Shown: positions 1 to 6,716 of the stretch, piece by piece | Layout of the letters: every line of letters starts with the position of its first letter | Numbering within the stretch: position 1 is the stretch's first letter | Source of the DNA: an uncultured Bacteroides sp. | Lineage (GTDB): Bacteria; Bacteroidota; Bacteroidia; Bacteroidales; Bacteroidaceae | Direction of reading: 5' to 3' | Assembly: GCF_958445495.1 (NCBI RefSeq) | Contig: NZ_CAUCSQ010000052.1 | Span: 1 to 28,251 of the forward strand | DNA length: 28,251 bases | Position numbers and translations under genes: made by a program | Notes under the pieces: generated by a model | What the model saw: only the letters and a program-made list of their open reading frames with translations | Told to the model about the DNA's origin: nothing | Database searches by the model: none

Positions 1-40
1 CGATTCATGCTCGAAGCATTGTGAATTGGCCGGCTTTTTT
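1..40 (+). terminator. Possible 3' part of an upstream terminator
   Basis: A small hairpin (ATTCA-TGCT, loop CGA, AGCA, three unpaired bases, TGAAT; 3-26) is followed by GGCCGGC and a run of six T at 35-40. The GC-rich bases before the T-run have no partner inside the window, so the main stem may begin to the left of position 1. It would end a plus-strand gene outside the window. This is a weak call because the structure is cut by the edge. Confidence 0.3.
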
Positions 41-356
41 GTATGGTTAGGTATTCCCTCCTCTTCCCCTCCCGGAAAATAGGGTCTGACAGCCTGAACA
101 ATCGTTCTTTAAAGCTATGGCTGGGATATGAAGAAATCCAGTTGGGATTCAGTCTACGTTGGGTTCTTTACAGGGTTAGATACATCTCTCTAAATGTGTA
201 GCGATATGGTATGCGATAAGATATGCATGTAACGACAGGTACGAGGATAACAGGGGGAATGATACCCTTTCAGAACAATATATTCCCCCGTACTTCTCGA
301 CGTATATATATGATAAGTAATACAGTAGGGCTCGGTACGCAATATACATACAGATT
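41..356. other. Non-coding stretch downstream of the GH15 gene
   Basis: About 316 bases with no convincing reading frame on either strand. The only clear structure is an 8-bp inverted repeat, GGGGGAAT at 253-260 and ATTCCCCC at 282-289, flanked by a short CGAG/CTCG match at 242-245 and 296-299. It lies downstream of the trehalose genes on the minus strand and could fold at the end of their mRNA. No T-run follows it in that direction, so it is not a classic intrinsic terminator. Confidence 0.4.
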
Positions 357-2147
357 TTAAGGTCGTATGAAAGCGAGCCTTTTCTCCTCTTGTGCGAAAA
401 GTATGGCAGTATTGACTAGCGCCAGATGTGAGTATGCTTGAGGAAAGTTACCTAATTGTTCTTTTGTTTCGAAATCAATATCCTCACTGAATAGTCCGAG
501 ATGGTTTGAATACTTCAGGACTTCATCAAATAGGCAACGCGCCTCTTCCTTTTTTCCTGTGACGAATAGGGCGCGTATGAGCCAAAATGTACAGATTGTG
601 AATGAGGAAGTCGGAAGACCGAAATCGTCTTTGCTATTGTAACGGTACATGAACCCTTTATGAAATAGAGCTTTTTTGACACTTTCAACGGTTTTGTGGT
701 AACGTATATCGTCTGCCTCTATGAATCCGTAAGGTTCCATGAGTAATAATGAGGAATCCATTGCCTCGTTGGTATAACTTTGTGTAAAGCTTTGAAGTTT
801 CTCATTCCAGCCATGTTGTATTACGTCTTTTTTTATTTTCTCAGCTTCATGTTGCCAACGTTCACTATAATTGTATTTATTGAGTATTTGGGCGATTTTG
901 GCCCCCCGGTCCAATGCTACCCAACACATGACTTTGGAGGAAACAAAATGCTGGCCTTCTCCTCTGATTTCCCAAATACCTTTATCAGGTTTTCTCCAGT
1001 TTTCTATTACTGTTGCCAGAATGGTTTTTACCATTTCCCACATATCTTCAATTTCATCCAGTGTACCGGGCATTAGCCGGTAATATTGGTAAATCAAATC
1101 CATTAAATAACCGAAAGAGTCATTTTGTTTTTGATGGTAAGCATCATTTCCTATCCGTACTGGCTTGGAGTTTTTATATCCTGAAAGATGTTCGAGTATT
1201 ATTTCTGTCAATTTATGTTCTCCCCGGATACCATACATGATTTGGTAGTCATGTTTGGAAACGAAGGTAGATTGAATAAATTTCATAAAACGCTTGGCAG
1301 CACCGGTATGTCCGATTTGGAACATGGTTTCGATTGACATGGAAGCGTCTCGGAGCCAACAGAAACGGTAATCCCAGTTACGGACTTCTCCTATGGCTTC
1401 CGGTAAACTTGTGGTAAGGGCAGCGAGTACTGCTCCATTGTGATAGGACATTAATTTCAGAACTAATAGACTTCGTTCAATGACATCGTTGTATAACGTG
1501 TATTGTTTACTTCTATTGGTCCAGTTTAGCCAATATACTAGTGTACGGCAATATTCTATCTTTTCTCTTTCTATATCAATGGGGATTACCTTTTCATTGT
1601 ATGAAAGTAGTAAGAATTCGTCTTTTTCAAGAACGATTTCTTCTTGTTCTGTGATGGCCTGTAAAGGTAAGGAGGCGTATAAGTATTGCCTGTCTTTATT
1701 ATCGGAAGAACAATAGGTTTCAATATATTGTGAAGTAATATTAAGAATTACCTTGCCCTGTGCATAGTTCGGAGCTGGATGATAGTTTATTTTAAAACGA
1801 GGTTTTCCCTTTATCCAATGTATGTAACGGTATAATTCGGCAGGCAGGTAGTGTCCGGTTTCGTCTTTAGAACGGTAACAGGGCATGTAATCGAGGACTA
1901 CAAATTCTCCTTCGTCGGAAGAAAAGCGAGTAGATAGAATATTTGTGTGGGGTACATAATTTTGTGTGATGTGATAATCGTTGGATACTTTAAAACCAAA
2001 ATCACCTCCTTTTTCCCGGTCGAGTAGGCTGGCGAAAATAGAAGGAGAGTCGAAATCGGGAAAACATAACCACTCAATATTTCCTGTTTGGGAAATAAGA
2101 GCCGCTGTGCGGCAGTTGCCTATCACCCCATAATTCAGATTACTCAT
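357..2147 (-). CDS. GH15 glucoamylase/trehalase-like glycoside hydrolase
   Basis: A 596-residue cytoplasmic enzyme (no signal peptide) of glycoside hydrolase family 15, the bacterial group that includes glucoamylases and mycobacterial-type trehalases. It would release glucose from an alpha-glucoside, most likely trehalose given its neighbour. The N-terminal beta-rich domain opens with YGVIGNCRTAALIS (6-19) and IEWLCFPDFDSPSIFA (24-39). The (alpha/alpha)6 barrel shows NWDYRFCWLRDAS (257-269), GIWEIRGEGQHFVSSKVM (390-407), GLFSEDID (551-558) and QLGNFPQAYSHLALVNTA (564-581), the usual order of GH15 signatures. E393 and E555 lie in the two motifs expected to hold the catalytic acid and base. It starts 13 bases after the stop of the OtsAB gene, so the two are almost certainly co-transcribed. 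Trehalose as substrate is an inference; maltose-type glucosides remain possible. Confidence 0.88.
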   Translation of the reverse strand: MSNLNYGVIGNCRTAALISQTGNIEWLCFPDFDSPSIFASLLDREKGGDFGFKVSNDYHITQNYVPHTNILSTRFSSDEGEFVVLDYMPCYRSKDETGHYLPAELYRYIHWIKGKPRFKINYHPAPNYAQGKVILNITSQYIETYCSSDNKDRQYLYASLPLQAITEQEEIVLEKDEFLLLSYNEKVIPIDIEREKIEYCRTLVYWLNWTNRSKQYTLYNDVIERSLLVLKLMSYHNGAVLAALTTSLPEAIGEVRNWDYRFCWLRDASMSIETMFQIGHTGAAKRFMKFIQSTFVSKHDYQIMYGIRGEHKLTEIILEHLSGYKNSKPVRIGNDAYHQKQNDSFGYLMDLIYQYYRLMPGTLDEIEDMWEMVKTILATVIENWRKPDKGIWEIRGEGQHFVSSKVMCWVALDRGAKIAQILNKYNYSERWQHEAEKIKKDVIQHGWNEKLQSFTQSYTNEAMDSSLLLMEPYGFIEADDIRYHKTVESVKKALFHKGFMYRYNSKDDFGLPTSSFTICTFWLIRALFVTGKKEEARCLFDEVLKYSNHLGLFSEDIDFETKEQLGNFPQAYSHLALVNTAILFAQEEKRLAFIRP

Positions 2148-2160
2148 AATATCGTTGTTT

Positions 2161-4413
2161 TTATTTAGTTTTCAGTAAATCTTTGAGAAAGTCGAAAGCA
2201 GAAGTCAGCCGGTTTTTGATGATTCCTTCTGTCGTTGCAGGCTTTTGTTTGTTTAACATGGAACGCAAGAAAGGTAATACATCAGTTTGTGAAAGTAAAT
2301 TGTAGTTGGCTGCTTCCGATACGCTACCCACTTTTATCGTGATGGCCTTTGGAGGAAGTGCTTGGAACATATCTTCATCGGTGGTATCATCTCCTATTGC
2401 TATAACGAAGTCATACCGCTTGTTGGCCAGTAAACGCCCTGCTTCCGAACCTTTGTTATAATCAGGTGATTTGATTTCAATCACTTTGTTTCCTTGCAAA
2501 ATTTGTAATTTTTGTCGGGTACATAGAGAAACTAAAGCATTGACGAGTTGCTGGGCCCTCAATGTACCAAGCCATGCATCGCTTTCACGATAATGCCATG
2601 CCAGGGCTGTTTCTTTTACTTCCAGATGTGAGTGGGGAGTTCTATCTACAAACATTTGTAAAATGGAAAGAATGCCTGCTCCCCACTCCATTTTTTTAAT
2701 GTTTTTATGCCAAACACCGTTTTCTTTGTAAAAAGCTCCGTGTTCGGCAGCTAAAGAGATAGGTAGGGAGCCGAACCATTTTTCTAATGTGAAATGATCC
2801 CGCCCGCTATTGATAACAATATGATTGGCGGGATCACTTGCCAGATGTTGTAGAATAGAAATGAGTTCGGGTGTAGGTTGAGCATCTTCAGGGCGTGGCC
2901 TGAGTGCGGCTAAGGTACCGTCGTAATCTAGTAAGAACAAGCGTTGTTTTGCCTGATTATATTTAAGTTTGATTTGTGCGATGGTGGTCGGTACGATACG
3001 TTTCTTTCGTAATGTATCGTTCTTCATGCAGGTTATATTTAGCTCATTGACAAAATCTGCAGCCCATTTATTGACCGTTTGCACGGATAAGATACTTTGC
3101 ATTTGTCGTAAACGTCTTTTCTGTTCATCTTCCGGCATCTCAAGCGCTTGGCAGATAGCATTTTCTATTTGTTCCGTGTCGTTTGGATTAATTTGAATAG
3201 CTTCGGTCAGTTCTACTGCCGCACCTGCCATTTCACTGAGAATGAGTACGCCGGGATTATCGTATTTAGTGGCTACATATTCTTTGGCTACTAGATTCAT
3301 ACCGTCTCGTAGTGGAGTAACCAGGGCGATGTCGGCTACATAATACATGGCAGTCAGTTCTTCCAATGAGAAACCATGATAGAAATAACAGACAGGAGTC
3401 CAGTCCATTGTGGAGTAACGTCCGTTGATAGAACCGATTTCCTCATCGATTTTTGTTTTCAATTCGGCATAACTTCCCACTTGGTCTCGTGAAGGGACGA
3501 TAACCATTGCTAATGTCACTTTTCCATGATATTCGGGATGGTGTTCGAGGAAAGTTGCAAAGCCGTGTAAGCGGTGCAGTATCCCTTTGCTATAATCCAG
3601 CCTGTCTACCGACAAAATTAATTTATGTTTGCCAAACAATTTTCGGGTACGGTCGATAGCTTTATGTACTTCTTCGTTTTCCGAAGCTTTATGGTAGAGT
3701 TCGTAATTGATACCCATTGGCAGTGCGTCTACTCTTGTTACCCGATTACCGATTTGTACCTCATCCAGTTTGAAGTCAAGATGTAGGACACGTTCTACGG
3801 CACTGATAAAATGCCGCATGTAATCATGGGTATGAAAAGCAATGAAATCCGCTCCCAACAACCCTTTCAAGATTTCGGCGCGTTCCGGAAGAATACGGAA
3901 CAGTTCATAAGAAGGGAATGGTATGTGGTGGAAATAACCGATACATAGTTCCGGATATATTTTCCTTAGCATTCCGGGAAGTAACATCAACTGGTAGTCC
4001 TGTATCCATACTTTATCTCCAGGGCGTATCAACCGACAAATCTCTTCGCAGAAAAGTTGGTTGACTTGCCGGTAAGACTGCCAGAAACAATTCTTATATA
4101 AGGTATAGGCGTAAAAGTAATGGCATAATGGCCAGATTGTACTATTACTGTATCCTTCATAATAATTGTGAATCTGTTCTTCCGACAAAAAAACCGGATG
4201 AAAATTCATACTTTGCAGTTTTTCATCAATCTCTTGTCGGTCCGTTCCTTTGTCTGTACATATTCCGGGCCATCCTATCCAGTGTTTTTCGTAAGAAATC
4301 TGGAGGGAGTCCAAACCCGTTGCCAGCCCGCCTTCACTACGTGAGAAGGAAAATGTCCCATTTGAGCTGGTTACTTTTATCGGTAATCTGTTTGAAATAA
4401 TATAAAGTTTCAT
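2161..4413 (-). CDS. otsAB: Bifunctional trehalose-6-phosphate synthase/phosphatase
   Basis: A 750-residue cytoplasmic fusion that makes trehalose, a compatible solute, from UDP-glucose and glucose-6-phosphate through trehalose-6-phosphate. Residues 1-460 are a GT20 synthase: SNRLPI (7-12), HIPFPSYELF (163-172), DRLDYSKGI (270-278) and DGMNLVAKEYVA (370-381). Residues from about 490 form a HAD-type phosphatase with LLDYDGTLA (nucleophile D496, D498), NSGR (535-538) and GDDTTDEDMF (674-683). The usual synthase motif HDYHL reads QDYQL here (138-142): the aspartate (D139) is kept and the first histidine is glutamine. All other key motifs are intact, so both activities are expected. It is the first gene of a two-gene operon with the GH15 enzyme and is transcribed divergently from the kdp operon, which suggests a joint osmotic response. 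No obvious Bacteroides-type -7 box (TAnnTTTG) stands in front of it. Confidence 0.93.
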   Translation of the reverse strand: MKLYIISNRLPIKVTSSNGTFSFSRSEGGLATGLDSLQISYEKHWIGWPGICTDKGTDRQEIDEKLQSMNFHPVFLSEEQIHNYYEGYSNSTIWPLCHYFYAYTLYKNCFWQSYRQVNQLFCEEICRLIRPGDKVWIQDYQLMLLPGMLRKIYPELCIGYFHHIPFPSYELFRILPERAEILKGLLGADFIAFHTHDYMRHFISAVERVLHLDFKLDEVQIGNRVTRVDALPMGINYELYHKASENEEVHKAIDRTRKLFGKHKLILSVDRLDYSKGILHRLHGFATFLEHHPEYHGKVTLAMVIVPSRDQVGSYAELKTKIDEEIGSINGRYSTMDWTPVCYFYHGFSLEELTAMYYVADIALVTPLRDGMNLVAKEYVATKYDNPGVLILSEMAGAAVELTEAIQINPNDTEQIENAICQALEMPEDEQKRRLRQMQSILSVQTVNKWAADFVNELNITCMKNDTLRKKRIVPTTIAQIKLKYNQAKQRLFLLDYDGTLAALRPRPEDAQPTPELISILQHLASDPANHIVINSGRDHFTLEKWFGSLPISLAAEHGAFYKENGVWHKNIKKMEWGAGILSILQMFVDRTPHSHLEVKETALAWHYRESDAWLGTLRAQQLVNALVSLCTRQKLQILQGNKVIEIKSPDYNKGSEAGRLLANKRYDFVIAIGDDTTDEDMFQALPPKAITIKVGSVSEAANYNLLSQTDVLPFLRSMLNKQKPATTEGIIKNRLTSAFDFLKDLLKTK

Positions 4414-4500
4414 ACTTATTTATCGACAAAGCATATACCAATTGAAGGATGAGTAATATTAGTGTTTATATATCAGTAGGTTATGGAAATATGATTTATA

Positions 4501-4622
4501 TATGCATACTTTTCAAAATGGAAATAGCCTTCCAAAATGAAAATTTCTTTAGTTCTCGTTCGGTTATATCTCCGGAAATATGCACACCTTTTCAAAATAG
4601 AATCCTTTTTCCAAAATGAAAA
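4501..4622. repeat. Two paired dyad/direct-repeat sites upstream of kdp
   Basis: Two copies of a long motif lie 79 bp apart. Each has a 14-base left arm, a 6-base spacer and a 14-base right arm. Copy 1: TTTTCAAAATGGAA (4510-4523) and TTCCAAAATGAAAA (4530-4543). Copy 2: TTTTCAAAATAGAA (4589-4602) and TTCCAAAATGAAAA (4609-4622). The arms form an imperfect dyad (11/14 and 10/14 complementary). They also form direct repeats of CAAAATR with a 19-bp period, at 4514, 4533, 4593 and 4612. Similarity extends left to TATGCAYAC at 4501 and 4579. Position, symmetry and duplication fit binding sites of a dimeric regulator. They lie about 106-218 bp upstream of the start expected from the sigma-54-like promoter, a usual distance for NtrC-family enhancer sites. 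Control of the divergent otsAB gene is also possible. Confidence 0.75.
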
Positions 4623-4701
4623 GGTCTGTTGTTCGAATAAGAATAGAATGGATTATCGTATTTGGTTGAATATAAGCCAGTTGTTTTTTCTTCTGTTTTT
4701 A

Positions 4702-4717
4702 TGGCACGCATTTGGCA
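4702..4717 (+). promoter_or_regulatory. Sigma-54 (-24/-12) promoter candidate of the kdp operon
   Basis: TGGCACG at 4702-4708, four bases, then TGGCA at 4713-4717. Against the sigma-54 consensus TGGCACG-N4-TTGCA it differs at one base only. The invariant GG (4703-4704) and GC (4715-4716) sit exactly 12 bp apart, as the holoenzyme requires. Transcription would begin near 4728, about 38 bases before the first small gene. A third TGGCA follows at 4725-4729 but does not form a second correctly spaced site. No Bacteroides housekeeping -7 box (TAnnTTTG) is visible nearby. Sigma-54 promoters need an NtrC-type ATPase activator, which fits the paired dyads upstream. Confidence 0.7.
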
Positions 4718-4765
4718 TAAAGAGTGGCAAATAAAATCAGTAGTAATTATTTAAAAAGTAAAAAC

Positions 4766-4861
4766 ATGGGAATAACATTATCTTTTATTTTTTGCCTGTT
4801 GAGCGGATTTGCTTGCTTTTGGCTGTTTTGGAAGTGTGTAGATTGGTTTGAAAAAATCTAA
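4766..4861 (+). CDS. Small membrane peptide, first gene of the kdp operon
   Basis: A 31-codon frame (ATG at 4766, TAA ending at 4861) placed between the probable transcription start and kdpF. The product begins MGITLSFIFC and ends WFWLFWK-like: a single hydrophobic helix of about 22 residues rich in Phe, Cys, Trp and Leu, then a short polar tail ending CVDWFEKI. It resembles the other small single-span subunit, KdpF, in size and layout but not in sequence. There is no Shine-Dalgarno sequence, which is common in Bacteroidales. It ends 24 bases before the kdpF start, so it is within the operon. I do not recognise the family. It could be an extra regulator or stabiliser of the pump. It could also be an untranslated chance frame, although the membrane-like composition argues against that. 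Confidence 0.55.
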   Translation: MGITLSFIFCLLSGFACFWLFWKCVDWFEKI

Positions 4862-4885
4862 AAAGAGAAAAAGGAGATTTTAATT

Positions 4886-4966
4886 ATGTACACAGCACTA
4901 TTTGTATTAGGTATTGCAATCTTCGGTTATTTGATGTATGTACTCATCAAACCCGAAAAGTTTTAA
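4886..4966 (+). CDS. kdpF: K+-transporting ATPase small subunit KdpF
   Basis: A 26-codon gene whose product starts MYTALFVLGIAIFG and ends YVLIKPEKF. It is one membrane helix followed by the Lys-Pro-Glu-Lys-Phe tail typical of KdpF (the E. coli protein has 29 residues). KdpF lies against KdpA and KdpB and stabilises the Kdp complex in the inner membrane. A good ribosome-binding site, AAGGAG at 4871-4876, stands 9 bases before the ATG. The gap to kdpA is 25 bases. Small size is the usual reason this gene is left out of annotations. Confidence 0.88.
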   Translation: MYTALFVLGIAIFGYLMYVLIKPEKF

Positions 4967-4991
4967 AGGTTATACAGTTTAAGGTAAAAGT

Positions 4992-6698
4992 ATGAATACA
5001 GAAATTTTAGGTGTGGTTGCGCAGATTACCTTGTTGGTGATTCTGTCTTATCCACTGGGTAAATACATCGCCAAAGTTTATAAAGGAGAAAAAACTTGGT
5101 CGGATTTTATGGCTCCTATCGAAAGAGCTATTTATAAGGTATGCGGGATTAATCCTAAAGAGGAGATGAACTGGAAACAGTTCTTGAAAGCATTGTTGAT
5201 TTTAAATGCTTTTTGGTTTGTATGGGGAATGGTATTATTGGTTTCACAAGGTTGGTTACCTTTGAATCCGGATGGCAATGGACCGCAAACACCGGACCAG
5301 GCTTTTAATACGTGTATTAGTTTTATGGTCAATTGTAACTTGCAGCATTATAGCGGTGAAAGCGGATTGACTTATTTTACCCAATTGTTTGTTATCATGC
5401 TCTTTCAATTCATAACGGCTGCAACAGGTATGGCTGCTATGGCTGGTATTATGAAAAGTATTGCAGCAAAGACAACGAAGACTATTGGTAACTTCTGGCA
5501 TTTTCTTGTAATAAGCTGTACACGTATTTTGTTACCTCTTTCTTTGATTGTAGGTTTCATTCTGATTCTGCAAGGTACGCCGATGGGATTTGATGGAAAA
5601 ATGAAAATAACGACCCTCGAAGGTCAGGAGCAGATGGTTTCCCAAGGTCCTACGGCTGCGATTGTTCCTATCAAGCAACTTGGTACGAATGGCGGTGGCT
5701 ATTTTGGGGTAAATTCATCTCATCCGCTGGAAAATCCTACTTATCTTACTAATATGGTTGAATGCTGGTCTATCCTGATTATTCCGATGGCAATGGTACT
5801 GGCGTTGGGATTCTATACTTGCAGGAGAAAATTGGCATATAGTATTTACGGAGTAATGTTGTTTGCCTTTTTGGTAGGTGTTTGCATCAATGTCAGTCAG
5901 GAGATGGGTGGTAATCCCCGTATCGATGAAATGGGAATTGCACAGGATAACGGTGCGATGGAAGGTAAGGAGATACGCCTTGGCGCCGGTGGTACAGCAT
6001 TGTGGAGTATCGTTACTACGGTAACTTCCAACGGTTCTGTCAACGGTATGCATGACTCCACAATGCCGTTGTCAGGAATGATGGAAATGTTGAACATGCA
6101 GATAAATACCTGGTTTGGAGGTGTCGGGGTAGGATGGATGAACTATTATACCTTTATCATCATAGCAGTGTTTATCAGTGGGTTGATGGTGGGACGTACA
6201 CCGGAATTCCTGGGTAAGAAAGTTGAAGCCAGGGAAATGAAAATTGCTACTATCGTAGCTTTGCTTCACCCGTTTGTGATACTGGTATTCACAGCAATTT
6301 CAAGTTATATTTATGCACATCATCCTGATTTTGTAGAAAGTGAAGGCGGCTGGCTGAACAATATGGGATTTCATGGCCTGAGTGAACAGCTTTATGAATA
6401 TACTTCTTGTGCCGCCAACAACGGTTCAGGTTTTGAGGGCTTGGGAGACAATACTTATTTCTGGAACTGGACATGTGGTATCGTACTTATTCTTAGTCGT
6501 TTCCTTCCTATTGTCGGACAAGTCGCTATTGCCGGTTTACTTGCTCAGAAAAAGTTTATCCCTGAAAGTGCAGGAACATTGAAAACCGATACGGTTACTT
6601 TTGGAGTTATGACATTTGCCGTTATCTTTATTGTCGCTGCTCTGTCATTCTTCCCGGTACATGCGTTGAGTACGATTGCTGAACATTTAAGTTTGTAA
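4992..6698 (+). CDS. kdpA: K+-transporting ATPase channel-like subunit KdpA
   Basis: A 568-residue polytopic inner-membrane protein, the K+-selective subunit of the high-affinity KdpFABC pump (superfamily of K+ transporters with four pore repeats). Signs of the four selectivity loops are visible: NCNLQHYSGE after the first region, then LGTNGGGYFGVNSSHPLENP, then the stretch around NGSVNGMHDSTMPLSGMM, and AANNGSGFEGL. The second and fourth are close to the E. coli loops. The length matches the family (about 557 in E. coli). About ten hydrophobic segments can be seen, beginning with one near residues 5-27. It lies 25 bases after kdpF and 18 bases before kdpB, in the standard order. Confidence 0.97.
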   Translation: MNTEILGVVAQITLLVILSYPLGKYIAKVYKGEKTWSDFMAPIERAIYKVCGINPKEEMNWKQFLKALLILNAFWFVWGMVLLVSQGWLPLNPDGNGPQTPDQAFNTCISFMVNCNLQHYSGESGLTYFTQLFVIMLFQFITAATGMAAMAGIMKSIAAKTTKTIGNFWHFLVISCTRILLPLSLIVGFILILQGTPMGFDGKMKITTLEGQEQMVSQGPTAAIVPIKQLGTNGGGYFGVNSSHPLENPTYLTNMVECWSILIIPMAMVLALGFYTCRRKLAYSIYGVMLFAFLVGVCINVSQEMGGNPRIDEMGIAQDNGAMEGKEIRLGAGGTALWSIVTTVTSNGSVNGMHDSTMPLSGMMEMLNMQINTWFGGVGVGWMNYYTFIIIAVFISGLMVGRTPEFLGKKVEAREMKIATIVALLHPFVILVFTAISSYIYAHHPDFVESEGGWLNNMGFHGLSEQLYEYTSCAANNGSGFEGLGDNTYFWNWTCGIVLILSRFLPIVGQVAIAGLLAQKKFIPESAGTLKTDTVTFGVMTFAVIFIVAALSFFPVHALSTIAEHLSL

Positions 6699-6716
6699 TA
6701 CTGAATTAGAGAAGAT

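Noticed and set aside
4501..4622. Repeated CAAAAT units as a CRISPR-like array
   Set aside because: Only four short units in two pairs with unequal spacing (19, 60, 19) and no cas genes; they fit regulator-binding sites.
4537..4734. 65-codon plus-strand frame upstream of kdp
   Set aside because: It overlaps the duplicated dyads and the sigma-54-like promoter, and has no recognisable domain or ribosome-binding site; better explained as regulatory DNA.
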